Shown here piece by piece: positions 42,286 to 50,779 of a stretch of DNA of 64,000 nt. The stretch comes from NCEH01 sp043195125. GTDB taxonomy: Bacteria > Pseudomonadota > Alphaproteobacteria > Rhizobiales > Xanthobacteraceae. The first letter of the stretch is position 1, and each line of letters opens with the position of its first letter. The notes beneath the pieces are model-generated. The model searched no databases, was not told the origin of the DNA, and worked only from the letters and a program-made list of their open reading frames with translations. The translations under genes and the position numbers were made by a program. Location of the stretch: assembly GCF_043195125.1 (NCBI RefSeq), contig NZ_JBAFWR010000005.1; one strand, given 5' to 3'.

Positions 42286-43074
42286 ATGATCCGCCCCCGT
42301 ACCGCCTCCCGTTTTCGTCCGAAAATCCAGCCGGACCAGTCGCTTCTGGTGGAGAACCGCAAGCTGGTCGCGGAGATCGACCGGCGCAAGCTGCTGCGTG
42401 GGGCGATGAGCCTCGGTGCGCTCAGCTTTCTCACGGGATGTGACATCTCCGATCGCCAATCGGTGCAGGGCGCGCTGCGGACGGTGTCGTCCTTCAACGA
42501 TCGCGTGCAGGCCCTGCTGTTCAATCCCACCAAGCTCGCCCCGACCTATTCCGTAGATCAGGTGGTCAAGCCGCCCCGCTTCAACGCTTATTATGAGATC
42601 GAGGACGTCAAGCCCATCGACCTGGCCACATGGAAACTGGAGCTCGCGGGCCTGATTTCCGACAAGCGGCCGTGGACGCTGGATCAGGTCTATGCGCTTC
42701 CCGAGCAGGAGGTCATCATCAAGCACATTTGCGTGGAAGGCTGGGACTATATCGGCCAATGGTCCGGGCCGAATCTGCGCAGTTTCCTCACGCGCATCGG
42801 TGCGGATCTGAGCGCCAAATATGTCGCCTTCCATGGCAATGACGATTACATGGAATGCATAGACATGGCCTCGGCCCTGCATCCACAAACCATCCTCGCC
42901 ACCAAATATGCCGGCGAGCCGATTACCGACCCGTACGGCGCGCCCTTGCGCCTGCGCACCGCCGTCAAGCTCGGCTTCAAGAATCCCAAATGGATCCGGG
43001 CTATCGAAGTGACCAACACCTATCCCGGCGGGTTCTGGGAAGATCAGGGTTTCAACTGGTTCGCCGGCCTCTGA
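42286..43074 (+). CDS. Molybdopterin-dependent oxidoreductase, sulfite oxidase/MsrP (YedY) fold
   Basis: A 262-residue molybdenum cofactor enzyme of the sulfite oxidase family. A signal-like N-terminus (RRKLLRGAMSLGALSFLTGC) has a twin-arginine pattern and ends with a possible lipobox cysteine. The molybdenum ligand is the cysteine in IIKHICVEGWDYIGQWSGP, and the family segments YVAFHGNDDYMECIDM and GAPLRLRTAVKLGFKNPKWI follow. Paired with the cytochrome b upstream it forms a membrane-bound oxidoreductase like MsrPQ or related systems. Its substrate (S-oxide, sulfite or other) is not set by sequence. Confidence 0.9.
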   Translation: MIRPRTASRFRPKIQPDQSLLVENRKLVAEIDRRKLLRGAMSLGALSFLTGCDISDRQSVQGALRTVSSFNDRVQALLFNPTKLAPTYSVDQVVKPPRFNAYYEIEDVKPIDLATWKLELAGLISDKRPWTLDQVYALPEQEVIIKHICVEGWDYIGQWSGPNLRSFLTRIGADLSAKYVAFHGNDDYMECIDMASALHPQTILATKYAGEPITDPYGAPLRLRTAVKLGFKNPKWIRAIEVTNTYPGGFWEDQGFNWFAGL

Positions 43075-43117
43075 CCAGACATCCTCGCCGCGAGGCAGGA
43101 TCAACGCACGGAGCATC

Positions 43118-45121
43118 ATGGCCACGCCGTCCGCCGCGATACTCTGTGCCCTGCTGGCGTTCCTGCTTTGGGTGCCGGTCGGCTGGCTGATCGCCCGCCG
43201 ACTGCCCGTGGGACGCGATCTTGCCCTGGCTATGGCGCCCACGCTCGGATGGGCGGTCCAGGGCATCATCGCCCTGCACGCCGCGACGGCGGCCGGCTTC
43301 ACGGTGATCGTCATCCTCGCGGCAACCCTCGCGATCGGTGGAGCCGCGCTCCTCCTGCCGGCAGCAAAAGACGGCGAACCCGCCCCGCGCGTTCTGCCGG
43401 TCTGGATTTTCGCCGCGGCGGGGCTGGTGGCGGTGGGGCCGGCGCTCGCCATCCTGCCCAAGCTCATGCCGGAGGGCGTCGCACTGGCGAGCCCGATCTA
43501 CGACCATGCGAAGATCGCTCTGGTGGATGAGATCGTGCGCACCGGCGTGCCGCCGGCTAACCCCTTTCTCGGCACGGCGCAGGGGCCGGGCAGCACGGCC
43601 TATTATTATTTCTGGCTGTTCGGCGCGGCCCAGCTTGCACGCCTCTCGAGCGCAACCGGATGGGAGGCGGATATCGCCGCCACCTGGTTCGCGGGCTTTG
43701 CCTCCCTCGCATTGATCTGCGGCCTCGCCTTCCGCCTCTCGGACAGCCGGCGAGCCAGCGCGCTGTTTGTTCTCATCACCGCGCTTGGCGGATCGCTCCG
43801 CCCGGTGCTTTCGGCGCTGTTCGGCGCGGACGCGGTGGATGCCGCGCTGGAGCCTGCCACGGGCCTTGCTGGGTGGCTGTTCCAGACCAGCTGGAGCCCG
43901 CACCATGTCGCCTCGGCCGCAACCGTTGTCCTGTCTCTGCTCTTGATGGAGCGGTTGGCGCGCACACGTTCTTTCCGGCCTCGTGCCCAGACGCTCGCCC
44001 TTGTGCTGGTGCTGGCACTGCTGATCGCCGCCGGGTTCGAAAGCTCTTTGTGGGTGGGCGGCGTCACCTTCCTGCTTTGCGCCGGTGCGACGGCGCTTGT
44101 GCTGCTATGGAGCGCGCCGGCCGGAGAGCGACTTCCTTTCGTGATTGCGGTCGTGATTGCCGGCGCGCTTGCACTTGCGCTCGTCTTTCCGTTGCTGAGC
44201 CTGCAGCTCGGCGCCGCATCCGCCCGGGGCGGCGGCGCGCCCGTCCTGATCTCCCCGTTCGCCGTGCTCGGACCGGCCGTCCCCGAGGATTGGCGCCGTC
44301 TGCTCGACCTTCCGGCCTATTGGCTGGTTCTGCTCGCGATCGAGTTTCCCGCCGTCTGGATCATCGGCGCGATCGCCGTATTCCGCCTGAAGCAGCCGAT
44401 GGTTCCGGCCCTGTCCGCGGCGACGTTCGCGAGCCTGTGCGGCGGCTGGCTGCTGGTGAGCACGGTGGGCGAGAACAATGATCTTGGATGGCGCGCCGTC
44501 CTGCCCGGCCTGCTGATCCTCACCGCTTTTGCCGGCGCCTGGTTCGCGCGATGCCTCGCACGGCGCCGAATGATCGCGCTTGGTGGCGCTCTGGTCCTTG
44601 CCTGGCTCGCGGTGCCGGATGGCCTCGTTCTGCTCCGCAACAACAGGGTCGGCGAACTCTCACCCGACGGCGCCCGCTTCCGCGACGCGCCCGAGATGTG
44701 GGCGGCGGTGCGCCGCCACACCGCGCCGAACGAAAGGATCGCGAGCAATCCGGCGATGATGAGCACTCTTGTGCCCTGGCCCATCAACTTGTCCTGGGCA
44801 TTACTCGCCGACCGTCGCTCCTGCTTTGCCGGTACCGAACTGGTCCTGGCTTTTGCCACCTTGCCCGCTGACGCGCGGGCCAATGCGGCAAACCTGTTCG
44901 AGCGGGTTTTTGCCGGGTCCGCCAACTCGGACGAGCTTGCGGCGCTGGTGCGGGATTTCGGTTGCACCGTTGTGCTGCTCACGCCACAAGACCGCGCATG
45001 GAGCCATGATCCGTTCGCCCATTCGGCGCTTTTCACACCCGTGGAGGAAGTCGCCGGACGATGGCGGATCTACCGCGCCGACAGGCCGGGCGTCACCAGC
45101 GCAGGAACCGCGCGCCCATGA
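43118..45121 (+). CDS. GT-C-like polytopic membrane protein
   Basis: A 667-residue protein with about 12-13 membrane helices and a C-terminal soluble part of about 180 residues. The pattern (long first periplasmic loop with YDHAKIALVDEIVRTGVPPANPFLG, then YYYFWLFGAAQLARL) is like GT-C glycosyltransferases that use polyprenyl-phosphate sugars, though no named family is recognised with certainty. The stop lies inside the 3' end of the convergent nrsF gene (29-bp overlap). It is the last gene of the cluster and could use a sugar lipid made by the GT2/epimerase genes. Confidence 0.72.
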   Translation: MATPSAAILCALLAFLLWVPVGWLIARRLPVGRDLALAMAPTLGWAVQGIIALHAATAAGFTVIVILAATLAIGGAALLLPAAKDGEPAPRVLPVWIFAAAGLVAVGPALAILPKLMPEGVALASPIYDHAKIALVDEIVRTGVPPANPFLGTAQGPGSTAYYYFWLFGAAQLARLSSATGWEADIAATWFAGFASLALICGLAFRLSDSRRASALFVLITALGGSLRPVLSALFGADAVDAALEPATGLAGWLFQTSWSPHHVASAATVVLSLLLMERLARTRSFRPRAQTLALVLVLALLIAAGFESSLWVGGVTFLLCAGATALVLLWSAPAGERLPFVIAVVIAGALALALVFPLLSLQLGAASARGGGAPVLISPFAVLGPAVPEDWRRLLDLPAYWLVLLAIEFPAVWIIGAIAVFRLKQPMVPALSAATFASLCGGWLLVSTVGENNDLGWRAVLPGLLILTAFAGAWFARCLARRRMIALGGALVLAWLAVPDGLVLLRNNRVGELSPDGARFRDAPEMWAAVRRHTAPNERIASNPAMMSTLVPWPINLSWALLADRRSCFAGTELVLAFATLPADARANAANLFERVFAGSANSDELAALVRDFGCTVVLLTPQDRAWSHDPFAHSALFTPVEEVAGRWRIYRADRPGVTSAGTARP

Positions 45122-45728
45122 GATAGCCGGCTGCTACCACCATGGCGATGGCCGATGAATACCAGACCGCCACGAACAGCGGGCTGTCGTCGGGGCAGTG
45201 GGAGGCGTAGAGCGTGGCGGCGATGCCGCTGGCGGCAAGGCCCGCGACAGCGCCGGCAAGGCCCGGCCGCGACGGCGCACTATCCCGCAGCGCGACGATC
45301 AGGCACGCCAAGGGCGCCAAGGCCAAAATGGGAATGACGGTGAGGCAGAAAGCGGCATTCCGCCCGACCAGGCGCGTGGCCCAAAGCGCTTCCGGCGTCA
45401 CGACCATTTCCACCATAACAGCGAAGGCCAGCGCGATCGGAAGCGCGACGAGCAGGAACGCCCAGGGGCCAATCTCCACCCCCGGACGGCCGATCCGCGT
45501 CACTGCACCGGCGGCGCCCAGCAATAAGGCGAGCGCAAACAGGAATTTAAACAGGAAGCGGGCGCTCCCCCCGACCGCCAAGAGATCCGGACGCACACCG
45601 ACCGCAAGCGCGAACAGGGTCGTTGCAATCAGCGCGCCCAGGCTGAAGGCCAGCGCCAGACGGCTCGACAGCCTCCATGCGACGGGGGCATCCTGCGCTA
45701 GCACTCCGATCAGATCCTCAGTCTTCAC
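45093..45728 (-). CDS. nrsF: NrsF-type membrane anti-sigma factor (DUF1109)
   Basis: A 211-residue inner membrane protein with six helices matching DUF1109/NrsF. Starts MKTEDLIGVLAQDA as the family does. In Caulobacter, NrsF holds SigF at the membrane and responds to chromium and cadmium through cysteines; here a cysteine lies in ASHCPDDSPLF between late helices and another in helix regions (AAFCLTVIP, APLACLIVAL). It overlaps sigF by 4 bp (ATGA) and its 3' end overlaps the GT-C gene on the other strand. Confidence 0.9.
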   Translation of the reverse strand: MKTEDLIGVLAQDAPVAWRLSSRLALAFSLGALIATTLFALAVGVRPDLLAVGGSARFLFKFLFALALLLGAAGAVTRIGRPGVEIGPWAFLLVALPIALAFAVMVEMVVTPEALWATRLVGRNAAFCLTVIPILALAPLACLIVALRDSAPSRPGLAGAVAGLAASGIAATLYASHCPDDSPLFVAVWYSSAIAMVVAAGYLMGARFLRW

Positions 45729-46279
45729 ACATTGCCTCGATATGCCGCCGCGAGTGTTCGCAATGCCCGATGCAATGCGACCCGCACCGCACCTTCGCTC
45801 ATGTTCAAGCGACCCGCTGTTTCCCGGACGCTGGTGCCGTCAACCGATATGGAACGAACGATATCACGTTGTGGGCCCTTCAAGGTACTCAGGATCCTGT
45901 CAATATCGTATGCCTGCGTTGCATCGGCGGGCTCGTCGGCTTGCAGGACGTCGGACAAATCCTCGATGGGAATGTCGACATGCCGCCCCCGCCGCCGCAA
46001 GGTGTCGACCATCTTGTTGCGGACGATGGCGGAAAGCCAGGGACCGATCGGGCGGTCCTGATCCCAGGTGCCGCGTTTCAGATGGATCGCCAGCAGAACC
46101 TCCTGCACCACGTCCTCCGCGTCGCTGTGCGGCGATCCATAGCTATTGCAGCGCCGGCGGGCCATGGCGCGCAGATGCGGGGTCAGCGCTTGCAGGAACC
46201 CGCGATAGGCTGCGGCATCGCCCGCGATCGCAGCGCGCATCAGCTCCGCCCATTCCTGTTCGCGCGATGCCAGCGTCAT
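45725..46279 (-). CDS. sigF: ECF RNA polymerase sigma factor, SigF-like
   Basis: A 184-residue ECF sigma factor. Sigma-2 is visible in DAEDVVQEVLLAIHLKRGTWDQDRPIGPWLSAIVRNKMVDTLRRRGR; sigma-4 in LSTLKGPQRDIVRSISVDGTSVRETAGRLNMSEGAVRVALHRALRTLA. The pair with a DUF1109 anti-sigma is the ECF16/SigF arrangement. The start overlaps the tetR stop by 4 bp and the stop overlaps nrsF by 4 bp. Its likely targets are the two matching promoter elements in the facing cluster. Confidence 0.92.
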   Translation of the reverse strand: MTLASREQEWAELMRAAIAGDAAAYRGFLQALTPHLRAMARRRCNSYGSPHSDAEDVVQEVLLAIHLKRGTWDQDRPIGPWLSAIVRNKMVDTLRRRGRHVDIPIEDLSDVLQADEPADATQAYDIDRILSTLKGPQRDIVRSISVDGTSVRETAGRLNMSEGAVRVALHRALRTLAAAYRGNV

Positions 46280-46887
46280 GCAAGCGGATCCCGCGCGCCA
46301 ACCGTGGCGTCATCGAGCAAGGCCAGTGCCGGCCGCACCAGTCCCTCCAGCAAGGCGCGCTCCGGTCGGTGGCGCGCGAGCACACGAAGCCCGAGCAGAA
46401 CGCCGAGCAGGAGGCGCCCGATATCCTCGGCGGACTGCCGGCGGGCGATGGTCCCCTCCTCCTGTCCAACCATGGCGCATTGACGAAAAAACGCTTCCAC
46501 CTGAACCAGGACCTTCGTGACCACGTCCTGGAATTCCGGATCATAGGGTGCGATTTCGAGTGCTGAATTTACCAGCATGCAGCCACGCCGCCCGGTATCC
46601 GCCACGGATCGATCGACGATTTCCTTGAAAAAGGCGTCGATCGCCTCACGCGGAGGCAACGCCTGGAACCGGCCCACACGATCGGAAAAGCTGAGCTCCA
46701 CATAGCGCTCGAGTGCCCGACGATAGAGCGAGCGCTTGTCTCCGAACGCGTTGTACAGGCTTGCGTTGGTGATCCCCATGCGCGTGGCGAGATCGCGCAC
46801 CGAGGTTGCTTCGTAGCCACGTTCCCAGAAGCACTCGACAGCGGCGCGAAGCGCGACCTCCTCATCAAATTCTCTGGGCCTGGCCAT
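46276..46887 (-). CDS. TetR/AcrR family regulator
   Basis: A 203-residue TetR-type repressor with the DNA-binding N-terminus (MARPREFDEEVALRAAVECFWERGYEATSVRDLATRMGITNASLYNAFGDKRSLY) and a ligand domain containing GRRGCMLVNSALEI, of the TetR_C_16-like group with RGCML. It is the first gene of the tetR-sigF-nrsF operon, overlapping sigF by 4 bp. A palindrome 32 bp upstream of its start is a good autoregulatory operator. The cysteine in RGCML might be a thiol sensor; that is a guess. Confidence 0.92.
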   Translation of the reverse strand: MARPREFDEEVALRAAVECFWERGYEATSVRDLATRMGITNASLYNAFGDKRSLYRRALERYVELSFSDRVGRFQALPPREAIDAFFKEIVDRSVADTGRRGCMLVNSALEIAPYDPEFQDVVTKVLVQVEAFFRQCAMVGQEEGTIARRQSAEDIGRLLLGVLLGLRVLARHRPERALLEGLVRPALALLDDATVGARDPLA

Positions 46888-46919
46888 GGTGAAAGCCGCT
46901 CGCGCGCTGTTCCACTTGG

Positions 46920-46941
46920 TTTTAGAGCGCGCAATCTAAAA
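46920..46941. promoter_or_regulatory. Putative TetR operator upstream of tetR-sigF-nrsF
   Basis: TTTTAGA (46920-46926) and TCTAAAA (46935-46941) are perfect inverted arms with an 8-bp spacer. The element is 32 bp upstream of the tetR start, where a TetR repressor would control its own operon. Its AT-rich arms stand out from the high-GC surroundings. Confidence 0.65.
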
Positions 46942-47056
46942 TGCAACATGCTCCCGCTCGGCACCATGTCAAACGAGCGTGCACATGAACGACCGGCACC
47001 GGCCCGACGCCTGCGCCCCGCCTCCTTTCGGGGAATCTGACACCAAGCACCAGCAT

Positions 47057-47079
47057 CCGGCCGGACCCAGCTTGGCCGG
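47057..47079 (-). terminator. Possible hairpin after livF
   Basis: CCGGCC (47057-47062) and GGCCGG (47074-47079) form a 6-bp stem about 17 bp beyond the livF stop on the minus strand. There is no T-run, so this is a weak call. Confidence 0.3.
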
Positions 47080-47095
47080 CGCCTTTAGGAAGCCT

Positions 47096-47818
47096 TCAAT
47101 GGGCGTGCCCGAGATAGGCCGCGCGCACGGCGGGGTCGCTGCGCAGCGCTGTCGCGGGACCGGAAGCGGTGAGCCGGCCGTTTTCCATCACATAGCCGAA
47201 ATCCGCCACTTCCAGCGCTGCCGCCGCAAACTGCTCCACCAGCAGCATGGTGATCTTTTCCGCTTTCAGCCGAGCGATGGTGGCGAAAACCTCCGCCACA
47301 AGCCGCGGCGCCAGCCCCATCGAGGGTTCGTCCAGCAACAGCACCTGCGGGCGCAGCATCAGGGCGCGCGCCATGGCGAGCATCTGCTGCTCGCCCCCGG
47401 ACAGCGTGCCCGCCATCTGGTCTCGCCGCTCCCTCAGGCGGGGGAACAGCTCGAACATCCGCTGCAGATCAGCCTCCACATCGCCCTTGGGACGTGAGCC
47501 GGTGAGGCGCGGAAAGGCGCCCAGGATCAGGTTGTCCTTGACGCTCAAGGTCGAAAACACGCGCCGTCCCTCCGGCGAATGCGCCATGCCCTTGCGTGTG
47601 ATGCCGAACGAGGGCAAGCCCCCGATCTCCTCACCGCCGAGGCGAATGGAGCCGGACTGCGGCGCGATCATGCCCGATAGCGCCCGTAGCGTCGTGGTCT
47701 TGCCGGCGCCGTTGGAGCCGATGAGGGTGACGAGTTGGCCGCTTTCGACCTTCAGGCTCAGCCCATGCAGCACTTGTACCTTGCCATAACCGGCGACGAG
47801 ATCGGTGACCTCAAGCAT
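47096..47818 (-). CDS. livF: Branched-chain amino acid-type ABC transporter ATPase, LivF-like
   Basis: A 240-residue ABC ATPase. Walker A GSNGAGKT at residues 34-41, signature LSGGEQQMLAMARALM, Walker B VLLLDEPSMGLAP. The overall length and GLAPRLVAEVF segment fit LivF. It is 7 bp downstream of the fused livM-livG gene and is the last gene of the importer operon. The substrate may be an amino acid or an aromatic/organic acid, since this ABC family is broad. Confidence 0.93.
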   Translation of the reverse strand: MLEVTDLVAGYGKVQVLHGLSLKVESGQLVTLIGSNGAGKTTTLRALSGMIAPQSGSIRLGGEEIGGLPSFGITRKGMAHSPEGRRVFSTLSVKDNLILGAFPRLTGSRPKGDVEADLQRMFELFPRLRERRDQMAGTLSGGEQQMLAMARALMLRPQVLLLDEPSMGLAPRLVAEVFATIARLKAEKITMLLVEQFAAAALEVADFGYVMENGRLTASGPATALRSDPAVRAAYLGHAH

Positions 47819-47825
47819 GGCATCC

Positions 47826-49808
47826 TTACTCCGCAGGGACGGCTGCGCCGCCGAGATAAGCCTCGATCACCCGTTCGTTGTTCTGCACTTCGGCCGGCCG
47901 GCCTTCGGCAATCTTCTGGCCGAAGTCGAGCACGCTCACCGTGTCGCACACGCTCATCACCACATCCATATGATGCTCGATCAGCACGATGGTGATGCCG
48001 GCATCGCGCACCTTGCGGATGATCTCCATGAGGGCCTTGATGTCCGGTGCGGTGAGGCCGGCCGCCGGCTCGTCCAGCAGCAAAAGCTGCGGGTCGAGAG
48101 CCAGCGCCCGGGCAATCTCCAGGAGACGCTGCTTGCCGTAGGGCAGGTTGCGGGATTCCTCATTGGCGAGGTCCTCCAGGCCGACGAAGGCCAGCAGGCT
48201 CATGGCCCGCTCCCGCGCCGCCCGCTCCTCGCGGCGGATGCGCGGCAAGGCGAGCGCCACGTCCAGGAAGGTCGCCTGATAGCTGTGCTGCAGGCCGACC
48301 AGCACATTTTCGATCAAGGTGAGCTCACCGAACAACTGCACGTTCTGGAAGGTGCGGGCGATGCCGCTCTTGGCGATGGCGGAGGACGTGTGCCCGGCGA
48401 TGTCCTGGCCGCGGAAGCGGATGGAGCCGCCAGTCGGCACGTAGATGCCGGTCAGCACATTCATCATGGTGCTTTTGCCGGAACCGTTGGGGCCGATCAG
48501 CCCGTGGATCGTCCCCGGCTTCACCGCGATGGACACCCGGTCTAACGCCTTCAGGCCGCCGAACTGCATCACCACCGAGCCCACTTCCAGCAGCACTCCT
48601 TCGGACGCCGCGTGGCTCGTGGCCGTCACGGCCTTGCGTGCCGCTTCGGCATTGATGATGGCGTGGGCATGGAACAGGCGCGGCCACAGATGGATGGCGA
48701 GCCGCTTGAGGAAACCGACGATGCCATCCGGCAGATAATAGACCACGAACAGGATCATCACGCCGAAGACGGCAAGCTTGTAGTCGGTGATCTTCTCCAG
48801 CATCAGCGAGAAGACGAAGAAGCCGATGCACAGCGCCACCGGAATGGCGTTCTGCGCCCGCCGCTCCGGCTGAGTGATGAAGCTGCGCACACCCGCAATG
48901 ACCGCGATGACGGCGATGATGCCGGCGATGTAACGGAACAATTGGATGTCGGACAGCAAGTTCGGCAGGAACACGATGATGACGGCACCGAGAATCGGGC
49001 CCAGCCGCGATTTGCGCCCGCCCACAGTGACCGCGAGCAGGAATTGCACCGACAGTTCGAAGCCGAAATTGTTCGGCGCGATATATTGCTCGGAATAAGC
49101 GAACAGCACGCCCGCGAAACCGGCAAAACCCGCGCTGATCACGAAAGCCAGCACCTTGTGCTTGTAGACGCTGACGCCCATGCAGTCCGAGGCGATGGGG
49201 CTGTCACGCAGCGCCTCGAAGGCGCGGCCGAGGTGCGAAGCGAGGATGCGGTTGATCACCACCAGCGTCAGCACCAGGCCAATGGCGCAGATATAATAAT
49301 ATTCCACTTCCTTCATGCGCTTCAGCGACATGTCGAGGAGCGGAATGGTGTCCCCCAGCCAGCGCAGATCGAGGAACAGCGGGGTGTTGAGCTTGATGCC
49401 CAGCGGCCCGTTGGTGACATCGCTCATCTCGTTGATGAGGATCTGCACGATCGTGCCGAAGGCGAGCGTCACCATGGCGAGGTAAGGCCCGGTCACCCGC
49501 AGTGCCGGGAACGCCAGCACCACGCCGAACAGCGCCGCGACGATGATGCCGAGCGGGATGGCGGGCCAGAAGCCGATGCCGAAATGCATGGCCATCACGC
49601 CGGCCGTATAGGCGCCGATGCCGAACAGGGCCGCATGGCCGATGGAGACTTCGCCGGTGTAGCCGAACACCACGTCGAGCCCCAGAAGAAGGATCGAATA
49701 GATGGCGATGGTGACGGCCAGATGGAGATAATAGGGACTCGCCACCGCGAACGGCAGCACGATGAGCGCGGCAAGGCCCAGCAGGGACCCAAGGAGCTTC
49801 AGCTGCAT
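47826..49808 (-). CDS. Fused LivM permease-LivG ATPase
   Basis: A 660-residue chain joining two components that are often separate genes. Residues about 1-390 form a LivM-type permease with about ten helices, including GYTGEVSIGHAALFGIGAYT and a late pair (FVVYYLPDGIVGFLKRL). Residues about 405-655 form a LivG-type ATPase with Walker A GPNGSGKST (about residue 443), signature LPYGKQRLLEIARALA and LLLDEPAAGLTAPD. No stop or frameshift between them. It starts 4 bp after the LivH stop. Confidence 0.92.
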   Translation of the reverse strand: MQLKLLGSLLGLAALIVLPFAVASPYYLHLAVTIAIYSILLLGLDVVFGYTGEVSIGHAALFGIGAYTAGVMAMHFGIGFWPAIPLGIIVAALFGVVLAFPALRVTGPYLAMVTLAFGTIVQILINEMSDVTNGPLGIKLNTPLFLDLRWLGDTIPLLDMSLKRMKEVEYYYICAIGLVLTLVVINRILASHLGRAFEALRDSPIASDCMGVSVYKHKVLAFVISAGFAGFAGVLFAYSEQYIAPNNFGFELSVQFLLAVTVGGRKSRLGPILGAVIIVFLPNLLSDIQLFRYIAGIIAVIAVIAGVRSFITQPERRAQNAIPVALCIGFFVFSLMLEKITDYKLAVFGVMILFVVYYLPDGIVGFLKRLAIHLWPRLFHAHAIINAEAARKAVTATSHAASEGVLLEVGSVVMQFGGLKALDRVSIAVKPGTIHGLIGPNGSGKSTMMNVLTGIYVPTGGSIRFRGQDIAGHTSSAIAKSGIARTFQNVQLFGELTLIENVLVGLQHSYQATFLDVALALPRIRREERAARERAMSLLAFVGLEDLANEESRNLPYGKQRLLEIARALALDPQLLLLDEPAAGLTAPDIKALMEIIRKVRDAGITIVLIEHHMDVVMSVCDTVSVLDFGQKIAEGRPAEVQNNERVIEAYLGGAAVPAE

Positions 49809-49812
49809 CGGC

Positions 49813-50712
49813 TCAGACCTTCTTGATCGTCGCGCGGCCGAACAGGCCCGAGGGCTTCAGCGACAGCACCAGCAGAAGGAGCACGAGGCCCGGAACATCC
49901 TTGTAGCCGGTGGAAATATAGAAGCCGGTCAGTGTTTCGGTGATCCCGAGGATCAGCCCACCGACGATAACGCCCATGCCGCTCGACAGCCCACCGATGA
50001 TGGCCACTGCGAACGCCTTCAGGCCCAGCACCGCGCCCATGGTGGCGCCGGTGAGTGTAACCGGGGCGATCAGCACGCCGGCCAGCGCCGCCGTCATGGA
50101 GGAAAGAGCATAGGAGAAAGTGATGACCCGGTTGGTATTGATGCCCATCAGGTCGGCGGCGTCCTTGTCATTGGAGGTGGCAACCACCGCCTTGCCGAAG
50201 ATCGAGCGGCGGTTGAAGATCTCCACGGCAAGCATCACGGCCAGCGCACCAAGCACGATGGCGATTTCCATGGGCTGGATGCGCACGGGCCCGATGGTGA
50301 TCGCCGCCTCGGGCAGAGGCGAGGGAAACCGCAGCGCATCGCGGCCCCAGATGTTCTCCGCCAGATTGCGGAAGATGATGCCGAGCGCGATGGTCGCCAT
50401 GATCCAGCCGGCTTCGGACTTCGCCTGGACCGCACGGCGCACGCCGAGCCACTCGACCACGACGCCCTGGCACAGGCCGAACACGAACACGACGGGCAGC
50501 ATCAGCAGATAGGCAAAGCCCGTGCCGATGGCCTGACCGATCAGGAAGTTGATCGTCGTGAGCCCGACCAGAGCCCCCAGCATGAGCGCCTCTCCCTGGC
50601 CGAAATTCAGGGTCTTCGAGGTCGCGAACGTAAGCTGATAGCTAAAGGCGATCACGCCGTAGATCATGCCGACGGATATTCCGCTGACAATGAGCTGCGA
50701 TAGGATGTTCAT
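49813..50712 (-). CDS. livH: Branched-chain amino acid-type ABC permease, LivH-like
   Basis: A 299-residue inner membrane permease with about eight helices. Family features: SVGMIYGVIAFSYQLTFATSKTLNFGQGEALML near the N-terminus and AFAVAIIGGLSSGMGVIVGGLILGI in the C-terminal half. The ATG at 50712 (MNILSQL) is preferred; a longer frame upstream runs through the hairpin and the binding-protein gene. It is the first of the three membrane/ATPase genes after the intercistronic hairpin. Confidence 0.92.
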   Translation of the reverse strand: MNILSQLIVSGISVGMIYGVIAFSYQLTFATSKTLNFGQGEALMLGALVGLTTINFLIGQAIGTGFAYLLMLPVVFVFGLCQGVVVEWLGVRRAVQAKSEAGWIMATIALGIIFRNLAENIWGRDALRFPSPLPEAAITIGPVRIQPMEIAIVLGALAVMLAVEIFNRRSIFGKAVVATSNDKDAADLMGINTNRVITFSYALSSMTAALAGVLIAPVTLTGATMGAVLGLKAFAVAIIGGLSSGMGVIVGGLILGITETLTGFYISTGYKDVPGLVLLLLVLSLKPSGLFGRATIKKV

Positions 50713-50736
50713 GGGTCTTCCCGAAGCATTGAGGAG

Positions 50737-50760
50737 CCCCCTCGCGTGCTCGCGAGGGGG
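50737..50760 (-). terminator. Intercistronic hairpin between livJ and livH
   Basis: CCCCCTCGCG (50737-50746) and CGCGAGGGGG (50751-50760) form a perfect 10-bp stem with a TGCT loop. It lies 20 bp beyond the binding-protein stop on the minus strand and 24 bp before livH. Such stems let the binding protein be made in excess over membrane components by partial termination or mRNA protection. Confidence 0.75.
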
Positions 50761-50779
50761 TATGTTCCGGATCGACGGC

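Noticed and set aside
50050..50080. GTGTAACC within livH as another SigF-type element
   Set aside because: It is inside a coding region and no CGAA block lies at the right distance.
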